Shown here: positions 18,108-26,904 of the stretch, one piece after another
How positions within the stretch are numbered: the first letter of the stretch is position 1
How the letters are laid out: each line of letters starts with the position of its first letter
NCBI RefSeq assembly: GCF_001571245.1
Contig: NZ_BCTK01000001.1
Coordinates: forward strand, 620,001 to 684,000
From: Achromobacter piechaudii NBRC 102461
GTDB taxonomy: Bacteria > Pseudomonadota > Gammaproteobacteria > Burkholderiales > Burkholderiaceae_B
DNA: 64,000 nt
Reading direction: 5' to 3'
The notes under the pieces: generated by a model
Databases searched by the model: none
What the model was told of the DNA's origin: nothing
The model's input: only the letters and a program-made list of their open reading frames with translations
Translations under genes and position numbers: made by a program

Positions 18108-18803
18108 TCAAGATTGCTCGGCCTTGCCCGCGCGCAACGCGCCGCGCCTGACTCGCAAGCTGGCGCGCACGGTGGATTTTGCGCCTCTGACGGATTTCGT
18201 CCGGCGCGGCTTGGCGCCTTGCGACCGGTCGCGGCGCGCCTGCGCGCGAGCGCGCGCGGTGCAGGCCGCTGCCAACGCCAGCAGCTTGTCTTCATCCAGA
18301 TCTTCGGCATCGACCAGGCGTTCGTCGGCGCCCTTCAACGCGATCAGCAATTCGTCCAGCTTCAGGTGCAGCGCGCGGCCGTCCTTGTTCTGGCTTTGCT
18401 GAATCAGGAACACCATCAGGAAGGTGACGATGGTGGTGCCGGTATTGATGACCAGTTGCCAGGTCTCGGAGTAATCGAAGAGCGGGCCTGTGACGGCCCA
18501 TACCAGCACGGCGCACAAGGCCAGGCCGAAGGCGATGGGCGAGCCGGCCCAATGCGTGACGCGCGCGGCAAAATGATCGAAGAATTTCGAGACGACGTTC
18601 GACTTCGCCGGGGGCTCCGATTGGGACGATGCGTTGCGATGGCCGCCGTCCTGCTCCGCCTTGTCCTCGTTGGAGTTCTCAGCGCGCTTTCCGCTGCGCT
18701 CGCCGTCCCGATGCAACGCCTGCCTCCAACCCTGCTGCGGGTCTGGCTCTTGCCGGCCTCGCACTGCCGTCCTTGAATCCAATTCGTTCTGCATGTGCAT
18801 CAC
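18108..18803 (-). CDS. Low-affinity iron permease family-like membrane protein
   Basis: A 231-residue protein. A central block with two membrane segments (PIAFGLALCAVLVWAVTGPL and INTGTTIVTFLMVFLIQQSQ), followed by NKDGRALHLKLDELLIAL, matches the small bacterial proteins grouped with the low-affinity iron permease family (PF04120). The first 70 residues are polar and low complexity, and the C-terminal 60 are very rich in Arg and Lys, unlike the short family members. An iron transport role for bacterial members is not well established. Alternative ATG codons at 18800 and 18794 would shorten the N terminus slightly. It is separated from nirB by about 370 bp, so it is probably an independent unit. 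Confidence 0.7.
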   Translation of the reverse strand: MMHMQNELDSRTAVRGRQEPDPQQGWRQALHRDGERSGKRAENSNEDKAEQDGGHRNASSQSEPPAKSNVVSKFFDHFAARVTHWAGSPIAFGLALCAVLVWAVTGPLFDYSETWQLVINTGTTIVTFLMVFLIQQSQNKDGRALHLKLDELLIALKGADERLVDAEDLDEDKLLALAAACTARARAQARRDRSQGAKPRRTKSVRGAKSTVRASLRVRRGALRAGKAEQS

Positions 18804-18848
18804 CTGCTGATACTGATCGTCCTGTTGATACGTCGTCGCGCTCGCCGG

Positions 18849-19934
18849 CTACTTGGGTCGAGGTTCGCGCAGCCCCTGGTCGGGCGGGGCAAGCTCTCCG
18901 GAGCGCAGGCGCGGCAGGCATTGGGCCATCGCCCGCGCCACGTTGCGCACCTCTTCCTGGACCGCCGTGTCCTCGTCCAGATCGGCGTGACTGGTGGCGT
19001 AGGGCCGGTAATAGCCGATGTACCGGTCCAGGCGGGCCATTGACCCGGCGTCGACCAGCCCCATCCAATCCAGCCAGTCGCTCAGGGCGCGGCGCTGGCC
19101 TTCGATGCCGGCCACGTCGCCATGCACCACCAGGCCATAGGCGCGGCCGGCCAGATGCTTGGGGTAAGACCAGCCCGCCAGTTCGACGCGCTTGGCCTTG
19201 GCCGCGTCTTTGCCGGACGTGGTGGTGGGGTCGGGGTTGCCGCCGTCCGCGCAGACCAGCCGGTCGATCATCAGCTTGAGCGGGCTGGGCGACTGGTACC
19301 AGTAGGTCGGCGCCAGCAGAATCACGCCGTGCGCGGCCACCCATTGTTCATAGATGTCGTTCATCGCATCGTTATCCTGTCCCAGCGAGTGGTTCGGATA
19401 ACAGCTGCACGGCCAGTGGCAAAGCGGCATCGCGGTGGACGCGCAGCCTTTGCATGGATGGATCTGATACTGGTATTCGGACGTCAGCCGGCTCAGGTCC
19501 AGCATGTCGGCCTGCACGCCGGCGCTTTCCAGTTCGGCGCGGACGATCTGCGCCAGGCGCCAGGTTTTTGAGACCTCGCCCGGACAGGTGCCGTCGTTGC
19601 GAGATGCGCCGATCACGACCAGCACGCGCGCAGGCGTGTCGGCGCGGCCCTGTTGCTGCGCGGCTTGCGCGAGACGGTCGTGGGCGTCCTTCCATTCCAC
19701 GGACAGATCGTAGTCGGGGTCGGCGTAGGCCGCGCCGGCCTTGACGGTGATGGGAGCCTTGCGGCCGTCCTGGTAAGCGTCCCACGCAATGGCTTCCAGG
19801 CGGTTCAGCGCGTCCTGTTCGGCCTGAAAAGCGGGGTCGTAGAAACGGCGCATGAAGCGCAGCCGAAAGGTCTCGCGGGGTAGGGGGCCGGTGTATTGGC
19901 CGGTGCGGACATCATCGGGCTTGGGTGCGGTCAT
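18849..19934 (-). CDS. Flavodoxin-fold NAD(P)H-dependent oxidoreductase
   Basis: A 361-residue protein with an N-terminal helical extension of about 100 residues and an NADPH-dependent FMN-reductase-like flavodoxin fold starting at RVLVVIGASRNDGTCPGE. FMN-binding loops are visible at PTYWYQSPSPLKLMIDR and VVHGDVAG. A cysteine-rich insert (HPCKGCASTAMPLCHWPCSC) sits between the first and second flavin loops, which is more cysteines than usual and could bind metal or be redox active. Probably cytoplasmic; the acceptor is unknown. It stands alone between the iron-permease-like gene and the XRE-cupin regulator, on the same strand. Confidence 0.8.
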   Translation of the reverse strand: MTAPKPDDVRTGQYTGPLPRETFRLRFMRRFYDPAFQAEQDALNRLEAIAWDAYQDGRKAPITVKAGAAYADPDYDLSVEWKDAHDRLAQAAQQQGRADTPARVLVVIGASRNDGTCPGEVSKTWRLAQIVRAELESAGVQADMLDLSRLTSEYQYQIHPCKGCASTAMPLCHWPCSCYPNHSLGQDNDAMNDIYEQWVAAHGVILLAPTYWYQSPSPLKLMIDRLVCADGGNPDPTTTSGKDAAKAKRVELAGWSYPKHLAGRAYGLVVHGDVAGIEGQRRALSDWLDWMGLVDAGSMARLDRYIGYYRPYATSHADLDEDTAVQEEVRNVARAMAQCLPRLRSGELAPPDQGLREPRPK

Positions 19935-19986
19935 GGAGCTCTGCCTGCGAACGGTGACGCATGGCGAGCAGCAAGCTGCGTGCCCG

Positions 19987-20601
19987 TTACGCGCCGCCTG
20001 TCATCACCACCATGATTTCTGCCGGTTGGGCGCTGCGCGACAGGTAGATATGGCCCACGCCACTATCGAAGTACGCCGTTTCGTGGCGGGACAGCACCAG
20101 GGATTCGCCGTTTTCAAAGCGGATTTCCAGCTCGCCTTCGAGCACCACCAGGAACTCCTGGCCGGCGTGGCGCATGTAGTCGTCGAACTCGGCTGCATCC
20201 CGCGCCAGGATGCGGCCATACATCGGCGTCATGCTGCGTTGGGGGTAGTGGCCGGCCAACAGCTTGTAATCGTAGGTGCCGGTCAAGTAGCCGGGCGATT
20301 CGGCCAGCGTGCAGCGCATGGCCGTGGGCGGGGGGCTGTTGCTGTCGGGCGCGTTGACCGGGCCGAACAGATGGGCGATATCGACTTCCAGCGCGCGCGC
20401 CACGGCGGCGAATTTGGCGTAGCTGATCGACACCTGTCCCAGTTCCATCTTGGACAGCGTGGACAAGGCCACGCCGGTCAGCGCCGACAGTTCCTTGAGC
20501 GTCATCGAGCGCCCCCGGCGCAAACCGCGCAGCCGCACGCCCAGGCTGGTTCGATCAGCCAGGATGTTGGAGGCGGGCGAGGGGGGACGGATGATCGGCA
20601 T
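19987..20601 (-). CDS. XRE family regulator with C-terminal cupin domain
   Basis: A 204-residue regulator. A Cro/C1 helix-turn-helix (LRGLRRGRSMTLKELSALTGVALSTLSKME) is followed by a cupin sensor domain (HAGQEFLVVLEGELEIRFENGESLVLSRHETAYFDSGVGH). This type often controls amino-acid or polyamine catabolism (the PuuR architecture). It is divergent from a D-amino-acid dehydrogenase-like gene, with a palindrome between them. ATG 20601 is preferred. The longer frame to 20691 would cover the promoter region and the palindrome. Confidence 0.9.
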   Translation of the reverse strand: MPIIRPPSPASNILADRTSLGVRLRGLRRGRSMTLKELSALTGVALSTLSKMELGQVSISYAKFAAVARALEVDIAHLFGPVNAPDSNSPPPTAMRCTLAESPGYLTGTYDYKLLAGHYPQRSMTPMYGRILARDAAEFDDYMRHAGQEFLVVLEGELEIRFENGESLVLSRHETAYFDSGVGHIYLSRSAQPAEIMVVMTGGA

Positions 20602-20678
20602 ATCAGTGCTTTCCCTTAGCGCCACGGGCTTGCGCGCGGCTGCTCGGTGTTTTTCGTTGACGGATATTTTGTCATATC

Positions 20679-20690
20679 TGAGAATTCTCA
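20679..20690. promoter_or_regulatory. Candidate operator between XRE-cupin and dehydrogenase genes
   Basis: TGAGAATTCTCA is a perfect 12-bp palindrome (16 of 18 including flanks), closely followed by TTCTC-N6-GAGAA, which shares its right arm. It sits in the 120-bp divergent region, 32 bp from the dehydrogenase start. This is the expected place for autorepression and control of the target gene. Confidence 0.6.
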
Positions 20691-20721
20691 AATACGAGAA
20701 ATTTGCAACGGGATCTCCGGG

Positions 20722-21894
20722 ATGAGCAGCGTGAAAGTGGGTTCAAAAGACGATCAATTTGACGTTGTCATTGTAGGGGCGGGCATCGCTGGCGCGTCGC
20801 TGGCTTATCGCTTGACCGCCGAGGGGCCGGGACAAAAGCGGGTCATGCTGCTGGAACGCGAATCGCAGCCGGGTTACCACTCCACGGGCCGCTCGGCCGC
20901 CATGTTCATGGAGACCTACGGCACGCAGCAGATCCAGGCGCTGACCCGCGCCAGCCGCGCCTTCTACGAGCAGCCTCCCGCTGGCTTCACCGACCATCCC
21001 CTGCTGGGCGAGCGGGGCTGCCTGTACATCGCCAGCGCCGACCAGCGTGACACGCTGATGCAAAGCTACGAGGCGGCCGCGGCGCAGGCCGGCAACGTGC
21101 AGTTGCTGGATGGCGAGCAGGCCATGGCGCGCGTGCCGTGCATCCGGCCGGACGCGGTGGCGGGCGGCGCCTTGTTCGAACCCGACGCGCGCGATCTGGA
21201 CGTGCATGCGCTGCACCAGGGCTTTCTGGCCGGCGCGCGTCGGCACGGCGCGGTGCTGCGCTGCCATGCCGACGTTGAATCCGGCCAGCGGTCGGACGAC
21301 GGCGTGTGGACGCTGCGGTTCAAGGACGGCGCCACGTTGCGAGCCGGCGTGCTCGTCAATGCGGCGGGCGCGTGGGCGGACGACGTGGCCCGCGCTTGCG
21401 GCGTCGCGCCCGTGGGCTTGCAGCCTTGCCGGCGCAGCGCCTTCACTTTCGCGCCGCCCGATGGCGTGGATTGCAGCACATGGCCGGCCGTGGTGGGCAT
21501 CGACGAAAGCTTCTACTTCAAACCCGACGCGGGCCAGTTGCTGGGCTCGCCCGCCAACGCTGACCCGGTCGCCCCGCACGACGTGGTGGCCGAAGAGCTG
21601 GACGTAGCCACCGGCATCTATCACATCGAATCCGCCACCACGCTGACGATCAGGCGGCCCTCGCACGTGTGGGCCGGGCTGCGCTCGTTCGTGCCCGACG
21701 GCGACATGGTGGTGGGCTATGACGAAGGCCAGCCGGGCTTTTTCTGGCTGGCGGCGCAAGGCGGCTATGGCATTCAATCCGCCGCGGGCGTGTCGGCGCT
21801 GGCGGCGGCCTTGCTGCTGCGACAGCCCTTGCCGGTATGGCTGGTCGACGAGGGCGTCGCGCCGTCGTTGCTGGCGCCGGGCAGGCTGCGCTGA
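20722..21894 (+). CDS. FAD-dependent D-amino acid dehydrogenase (D-arginine dehydrogenase-like)
   Basis: A 390-residue flavoenzyme of the DadA/DauA group that oxidises D-amino acids to 2-oxo acids. The FAD motif VVIVGAGIAGASLAYRL is followed by PGYHSTGRSAAMF, and the C-terminal half has SFYFKPDAGQLLGSPANADP, ATTLTIRRP and WAGLRSF. The overall pattern resembles Pseudomonas aeruginosa D-arginine dehydrogenase. Compared with my memory of that enzyme, the active-site Tyr and two Arg residues appear kept, while the His48 and Glu87 positions look changed (Met and Cys), so D-arginine may not be the preferred substrate. Start at ATG 20722; the upstream extension would include the operator. A Bug receptor follows after 72 bp, suggesting an uptake partner. 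Confidence 0.85.
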   Translation: MSSVKVGSKDDQFDVVIVGAGIAGASLAYRLTAEGPGQKRVMLLERESQPGYHSTGRSAAMFMETYGTQQIQALTRASRAFYEQPPAGFTDHPLLGERGCLYIASADQRDTLMQSYEAAAAQAGNVQLLDGEQAMARVPCIRPDAVAGGALFEPDARDLDVHALHQGFLAGARRHGAVLRCHADVESGQRSDDGVWTLRFKDGATLRAGVLVNAAGAWADDVARACGVAPVGLQPCRRSAFTFAPPDGVDCSTWPAVVGIDESFYFKPDAGQLLGSPANADPVAPHDVVAEELDVATGIYHIESATTLTIRRPSHVWAGLRSFVPDGDMVVGYDEGQPGFFWLAAQGGYGIQSAAGVSALAAALLLRQPLPVWLVDEGVAPSLLAPGRLR

Positions 21895-21966
21895 CTGACG
21901 CGCGCGGCTTGTCGCCGGCTGCTTAGGAATTCTGCCCAAGACCCATCGAACAACAAGGGGACAACC

Positions 21967-22947
21967 ATGTTCATGCAACGCAGAAAATTTGGCGCGGCCT
22001 GCGCCGCCCTCGCCGTCACGGCTTGCGCGGGGGCGGCCCAGGCGGCCGATTATCCGCAACGGCCCATCCAGCTGGTCGTGCCATATCCGCCAGGGGGTGC
22101 GGGCGACGTGCTGGGCCGCATCATCGCCAAGCGGCTGGGCCAGGAGCTCAAGCAATCGATCATTGTCGAGAACAAGGCGGGCGCGGGCACGATCCTGGGC
22201 GCGCAGACCGTGGCCAAGGCGGAGCCCGATGGCTACACGCTGCTGCTCAGTTCGGGCACGACCTTCACCGTCAATCCGGCCGTGTACGACAAGCTGCCCT
22301 ATAGCCCGTCGCAAGACTTCCAGCCCGTCAGCATGATAGGGCGCGCGGCGCTGATCATCGTCGCCAATCCGCAGACGCCCTATACCGACGTCAAGGGCCT
22401 GGTCGACGCCGCCCGCAAGCAGGGCGACAAGTTTTCGTATGGCTCGTTCGGCATCGGCACCGTGTCGCACTTCGCCGGCGAGATGTTCCAGGAAGCGGCC
22501 GGCACGCGCATGACGCACATCCCCTACAAGGGCAGCGGCCCGGCCATGACCGACCTGATCGGCGGCCAGATCCCCATCCTGTTCGATACCGTCGTGTCGG
22601 CCATGCCGCAGGTCAAGTCAGGCAAGATCCGCGCCATCGCCGTCACCACGCCGCAGCGCTCGGCCTTCCTGCCCGACGTGCCGACGGTGGCCGAGGCGGG
22701 CTATCCCAACGTCAGCATGGATACATGGATTGCCGTGTTCGCGCCCAAGCGCGTGCCGGCCGATGTGATCGCCACGCTGAACGCGGCGATTGCCAAGGCG
22801 CTGCAAGACCCCGAGACGCAAAGCCAGTTGCACGCCAGCGGCTTCGAGCCGACGCCCATGGATGCGTCAGGCGTGGCGCGCGTCATCGCCGAGGAAACGC
22901 CACGGTTCGCGCAGATCGCCAAGCGCGCGGGCATCAAGGCGCAATAG
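21967..22947 (+). CDS. Bug family periplasmic receptor (tripartite tricarboxylate transporter)
   Basis: A 326-residue periplasmic binding protein with an N-terminal signal peptide ending AQAAD. Bug hallmarks are YPQRPIQLVVPYPPGGAGDVLGR, VENKAGAGTILGA, PDGYTLLLSSGTT and PYKGSGPAMTDLIGGQI. Such receptors are greatly expanded in Bordetella and Achromobacter and feed TctAB-type permeases encoded elsewhere; none is in the window. Reported ligands include carboxylates, nicotinate derivatives and acidic or amidated amino acids. Its place 72 bp after the D-amino-acid dehydrogenase hints at a related amino acid or oxo acid ligand. Confidence 0.92.
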   Translation: MFMQRRKFGAACAALAVTACAGAAQAADYPQRPIQLVVPYPPGGAGDVLGRIIAKRLGQELKQSIIVENKAGAGTILGAQTVAKAEPDGYTLLLSSGTTFTVNPAVYDKLPYSPSQDFQPVSMIGRAALIIVANPQTPYTDVKGLVDAARKQGDKFSYGSFGIGTVSHFAGEMFQEAAGTRMTHIPYKGSGPAMTDLIGGQIPILFDTVVSAMPQVKSGKIRAIAVTTPQRSAFLPDVPTVAEAGYPNVSMDTWIAVFAPKRVPADVIATLNAAIAKALQDPETQSQLHASGFEPTPMDASGVARVIAEETPRFAQIAKRAGIKAQ

Positions 22948-22974
22948 CGGCGTTGGGCAGGGCGGCCGCGCCGT

Positions 22975-23862
22975 TCAGGCAAAGGCCGCGCTGACCGCCG
23001 TGAAGGCCGCCGCGACCAGCGGGTCCGCGCGGCGCGCCGCCAGCGTGATGAACGACAGTTCGGCGGCAATCGTCAGGCCCTGCACCAGCAACAGCCCGCT
23101 GGCCTGGGATTCGCGCAGCGCGATCGAATCACGCACCAGCGACAGCCCGACGCCCGAGCGCACCAGATCCAGCATCGACGCTTCCTGATCCACCTGGGCG
23201 ACGGCATTGGGCGTGACGCCCAGCGCGTCGAACCTGCCGGCCAGCAGCCGATGGTGCACGGAATCCGGCGGCGTCCAGATCCAGGGCAGCGCGGCGATGT
23301 CCTGCCAGCCACGTCCGGCAACCTGCGCGCCCCAGCCCTTGGGCGCCACCACGTAATAGGTGAAGGTGGCCAGCGGCAACACCTCAAGCAGCGGCGGGCC
23401 GCCCGTTGCCCCGGCTGGTCCAAGAAAAAATCCCACGTCCAATTCCCCGGTGCGGACCTGGCGCCCGACTGACCCGGACATGCCATGGCGCAACGTGGGG
23501 CGGATCTTCGGATAGTGCTCCATCAGATGCTGGAGCGTGGCGCCCAGCCGCAGGAATTCGGGGTCCAGGATGGTGCCCATGCGCAGCTCGCCCTGCACCG
23601 TGTCGCGCAGGGCCCCGATGGCGCGCTCGAAGTCTTCCATCGCGTCCAGCACGCGTAGCGCCGCTGGCAGCAGCGCGCGCCCGTCGGCGTTGGGCGCCAG
23701 CCCTTGCGCGCCGCGCGTGAACAAGCTCAGGTCCAGTGATTCCTGGAAGTTCTTCAATTGCAGGCTCAATGCCGGCTGCGTCAGGTGCAGGTGTTCGGCC
23801 GCGCGGGTCAGATTGCCTTCGCGCGCCACGGCGGCAAAGGTGCGTAGGTGCTTGATATCCAT
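22975..23862 (-). CDS. LysR family transcriptional regulator
   Basis: A 295-residue LTTR. The N-terminal winged helix (MDIKHLRTFAAVAREGNLTRAAEHLHLTQPALSLQLKNFQE in two stretches) is followed by a LysR substrate-binding domain with the usual GELRMGTILDPEFL start. It lies divergent to the GMC oxidoreductase and convergent to the Bug receptor, and probably regulates the former. A dyad typical of LTTR sites sits just upstream of its start codon. Confidence 0.92.
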   Translation of the reverse strand: MDIKHLRTFAAVAREGNLTRAAEHLHLTQPALSLQLKNFQESLDLSLFTRGAQGLAPNADGRALLPAALRVLDAMEDFERAIGALRDTVQGELRMGTILDPEFLRLGATLQHLMEHYPKIRPTLRHGMSGSVGRQVRTGELDVGFFLGPAGATGGPPLLEVLPLATFTYYVVAPKGWGAQVAGRGWQDIAALPWIWTPPDSVHHRLLAGRFDALGVTPNAVAQVDQEASMLDLVRSGVGLSLVRDSIALRESQASGLLLVQGLTIAAELSFITLAARRADPLVAAAFTAVSAAFA

Positions 23863-23883
23863 GGGCGGCGTCCTGGCAAGGTG

Positions 23884-23901
23884 AGCATTATTAAAGATGC
23901 T
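23884..23901. promoter_or_regulatory. Candidate LysR binding dyad
   Basis: AGCAT-N8-ATGCT forms an 18-bp inverted repeat 22 bp upstream of the LysR gene, followed by the short palindrome CTTATAAG (23900-23907). AT-rich interrupted dyads near the regulator start are typical LTTR recognition sites. The divergent GMC gene lies about 150 bp away. Confidence 0.4.
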
Positions 23902-24049
23902 TATAAGCCGAATTTCAACTTTTCATTGGACAGGCGAGGGCAGCTGCGCCAGAGTCACGCCAGATGCCCGGCGTGCGCAGGAAGACCAAAGCCGGGTCGG
24001 CTCAATGTGGCGACGGGGACACCTGCCGTCAACCAGATAAGAAGAGCTT

Positions 24050-25672
24050 ATGGAGACATACGACTACGTCATCGTGGGCGCGGGTTCGGCCGGCTGCGTG
24101 CTGGCCAATCGACTCAGCCAGGATCCGGGCGCCGAGGTGCTGCTGTTGGAAGCGGGCGGCCGCGACAACTACCACTGGATCCATATCCCGGTGGGCTACC
24201 TCTACTGCATCGGCAACCCGCGCACCGACTGGATGTACCGCACGGTCAAGGAACCGGGGCTGGGCGGCAGGTCGCTGATCTATCCGCGCGGCCGGGTTCT
24301 GGGCGGATGTTCGTCGATCAACGGCATGATCTACATGCGCGGCCAGCGCGAAGACTATGAAAATTGGGCCGCGCTGTCGGGCGACGCGTCATGGGGTTGG
24401 GACCAGGTGCTGCCGATCTTCAAGCGCAGCGAGGACTACCACCGGGGGGCCGACGAATTCCACGGCGCGGGCGGCGAATGGCGAGTCGAGGCGCAGCGGC
24501 TGCGTTGGGACATTCTGGAGGCCTTTGCGCAGGCGGCGGAACAGGAAGGCATCCCGCGTGTGCAGGACTTCAATCGGGGCGACAACTTCGGCAGCGGCTA
24601 TTTTGAAGTGAACCAGCGCAGCGGCTGGCGCTGGAACACCGCCAAGGCGTTCTTGCGTCCGGTGCGCAAGCGGCCCAATCTGCATGTCATGACGGGCGCG
24701 CTGGCCGAGCAACTGGTGTTTGAAGACAAGCGCTGCGTGGGCGTGCAGCTGCGGCGCAACGGGCAGCCCATCACCGTGCGCGCGCGGCGCGAAGTGGTGA
24801 TGGCGGCGGGCGCGGTCAACACGCCGCATCTGCTTGAACTCTCGGGCATCGGCGAACCGGCGCGGCTGCGCGAAAGCGGCATCGCGCTACGCCATGCTCT
24901 GCCCGGCGTGGGCGAAAACCTGCAAGACCATCTGCAATTGCGCGTGATCCTCAAGGTCAATGGCGTCAAGACGTTGAACCGGATGGTCGGGTCGTGGCTG
25001 GGCAAGGCGGGCATTGGGCTGGAATACCTGCTGCGCCGGAGCGGGCCGATGAGCATGGCGCCGTCGCAGTTGGGGGCGTTCGCCAAGTCGGACCCCGGGC
25101 AGGCGCGCGCCAACGTGGAGTTTCATGTTCAGCCCTTGTCGCTGGGCGCCTTTGGAGAGCCGCTGCATGCGTTCGATGCCTTCACGGCCAGCGTGTGCAA
25201 TCTGCGTCCGACCTCGCGCGGCAGCGTGCATGCGCAGGGCGCGGCGGGCACGCCCGAGGGCGCCGCGCCCGTCATCGCGGCCAACTACCTGAGCACCGAG
25301 GCCGACATCCAGGTGGCGGCCGATTCGATCCGCCTGGTCCGGCGGATCGCCGCCGCGCCCGCCTTGCAGCGCTACCAGCCGCAGGAATGGCTGCCGGGGG
25401 CCGACTACCAGACGGACGCGCAACTGCGCGAGGCGGCCGGCAAGATCGGCACCACCATCTTTCATCCGGTGGGAACCTGCGCGATGGGCAAGAGCGCGGA
25501 CGATGGCGCGGTGGTGGATGCGCGGCTGCGCGTCTTCGGGCTTGAGGGCCTGCGCATCGCCGATGCGTCGGTGATGCCGCTGATCACCTCGGGCAACACC
25601 AATTCGCCGACCATCATGATTGCCGAGCGCGCCGCCGACATGATCCGCGCAGACGCAAACGGGGCGCTTTGA
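24050..25672 (+). CDS. GMC family FAD-dependent oxidoreductase (choline/alcohol dehydrogenase type)
   Basis: A 540-residue flavoprotein of the glucose-methanol-choline family. The FAD-binding N terminus is YDYVIVGAGSAGCVLANRLS. The GMC signature regions are RVLGGCSSINGMIYMRG and the AAGAVNTPHLLELSGIG block, and the C-terminal catalytic region has FHPVGTCAMG (His) and NTNSPTIMIAERAADMI. These enzymes oxidise primary alcohols, choline or sugars. It is not adjacent to betaine genes, so BetA function is not supported. No signal peptide. Probably controlled by the divergent LysR. Confidence 0.9.
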   Translation: METYDYVIVGAGSAGCVLANRLSQDPGAEVLLLEAGGRDNYHWIHIPVGYLYCIGNPRTDWMYRTVKEPGLGGRSLIYPRGRVLGGCSSINGMIYMRGQREDYENWAALSGDASWGWDQVLPIFKRSEDYHRGADEFHGAGGEWRVEAQRLRWDILEAFAQAAEQEGIPRVQDFNRGDNFGSGYFEVNQRSGWRWNTAKAFLRPVRKRPNLHVMTGALAEQLVFEDKRCVGVQLRRNGQPITVRARREVVMAAGAVNTPHLLELSGIGEPARLRESGIALRHALPGVGENLQDHLQLRVILKVNGVKTLNRMVGSWLGKAGIGLEYLLRRSGPMSMAPSQLGAFAKSDPGQARANVEFHVQPLSLGAFGEPLHAFDAFTASVCNLRPTSRGSVHAQGAAGTPEGAAPVIAANYLSTEADIQVAADSIRLVRRIAAAPALQRYQPQEWLPGADYQTDAQLREAAGKIGTTIFHPVGTCAMGKSADDGAVVDARLRVFGLEGLRIADASVMPLITSGNTNSPTIMIAERAADMIRADANGAL

Positions 25673-25684
25673 AAGCGCCCCGCG
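25664..25684. terminator. Bidirectional terminator between GMC and cfa genes
   Basis: GGGGCGCTT-TGA-AAGCGCCCC is a perfect 9-bp stem containing the GMC stop codon in its loop. It lies between two convergent genes and lacks a strong T run on either side, so efficiency is uncertain. Confidence 0.55.
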
Positions 25685-25701
25685 TTAAGGCCTGACGGCG
25701 G

Positions 25702-26904
25702 TTATGCCGCCGTGCCGGGGCGCAGCGAACGGTACACGTCGCGGCGCTGCCGGTGCGTCAGGATCACCTGCCACAATTGGCCTTCGCGCGACCTGAAAAA
25801 GCCCGCGCAGCACATCAGATAGTATTTCCACATGCGGTAAAAGCGCGTGCCGTAACGCGCTTGCAGCTTGGGCCAGGCTTGTTCGAAACGGTCCCACCAA
25901 GCCATCAGCGTGCGGTCGTAGTCCGTGCCGAAGTTGTGCCAGTCTTCGATGATGAAGCGGTGTTCGACGGCGCTGGCGATCTCGCGCGCGGACGGCAGCT
26001 TGCCGTTCGGGAACACGTAGCGGTCGATCCACGGATCGGTGCTCTGGCTGGTGGCCTCGATGCCGATGGTGTGCAGAAGGAAGATGCCGTCCGGCGCCAT
26101 CAGCCGCTGCACGTTGGTGAAGTAGGTGTCGTAGTTCTTCGGCCCGACGTGCTCGAACATGCCCACCGACACGACCTTGTCGAAACTGCCTTGCAGGTCG
26201 CGGTAGTCTTGCAGCAGCAGTTGCACCGGCAGGCCCTTGACGCGTTCCTGCGCCAGCGCCAGCTGTTCCTTGGACACCGTCACGCCGGTGACCGACACGC
26301 CGTAGTTCTCGGCCGCGAACTTGGCCAGTCCGCCCCAGCCGCAGCCGATATCGAGCAGCGTTTCGCCCGGCTTCAGTTGCAGCTTGCGGCAGATCATGTC
26401 CAGCTTGGCCAACTGCGCGTCTTCCAGCGTCTTGGCGGTTTCCCAATAGGCGCAGGAATAGATCATGCGGCTGTCCAGCATGGCTTCGAACACGTCGTTG
26501 CCCGCGTCGTAGTGCTGTTCGCCCACTTCAAAGGCGCGATTCTTGGACTGTAGATTGAACAGTTTGTGGCGCAGATGCTCGGCGATCAGCTTGATGCGCG
26601 CCACGCCCAGCGCCGCGGAACCCATGTCGGCCTGTAGCAGGCGAGTGAAAAGCTCGTCCAGCCGGTCGCAGTCCCATTCCCCGTCCATATACGATTCGCC
26701 CAGCCCCAGCGACCAGCTGGCGAAGACGCGTTCGTACATGTGTTTGTCATGCACCTGGATGTCCCACGGGCGCGTGCCGTTGATCTGCACGTCGGCGCGG
26801 GACAGGACGTCCTGGAGCACTTTTGGGGGTTCTGGGGGAGGGGGGCTGACGGCGGGGGGCTCGTGGTCAGCGGTCAGTGGAGAGACAGGACTGCTTTGCT
26901 GCAT
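25702..26904 (-). CDS. cfa: Cyclopropane-fatty-acyl-phospholipid synthase
   Basis: A 400-residue SAM-dependent methyltransferase that converts cis-unsaturated acyl chains of membrane phospholipids to cyclopropane chains. The N-terminal lipid-binding domain includes GTRPWDIQVHD and GLGESYMDGEWDCD. The methyltransferase core has HYDAGNDVFEAML, the catalytic-site stretch IYSCAYW with the bicarbonate-site Cys, the SAM loop DIGCGWGGLAKFAA, MFEHVGPKNY and LLHTIGI with the active-site Glu and His. These match E. coli Cfa residues. It starts with a Pro-rich 27-residue extension. ATG 26904 has GGAG six bases upstream. Unlike the two relatives at 47-50 kb, this one keeps all recognisable catalytic positions. 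Confidence 0.95.
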   Translation of the reverse strand: MQQSSPVSPLTADHEPPAVSPPPPEPPKVLQDVLSRADVQINGTRPWDIQVHDKHMYERVFASWSLGLGESYMDGEWDCDRLDELFTRLLQADMGSAALGVARIKLIAEHLRHKLFNLQSKNRAFEVGEQHYDAGNDVFEAMLDSRMIYSCAYWETAKTLEDAQLAKLDMICRKLQLKPGETLLDIGCGWGGLAKFAAENYGVSVTGVTVSKEQLALAQERVKGLPVQLLLQDYRDLQGSFDKVVSVGMFEHVGPKNYDTYFTNVQRLMAPDGIFLLHTIGIEATSQSTDPWIDRYVFPNGKLPSAREIASAVEHRFIIEDWHNFGTDYDRTLMAWWDRFEQAWPKLQARYGTRFYRMWKYYLMCCAGFFRSREGQLWQVILTHRQRRDVYRSLRPGTAA

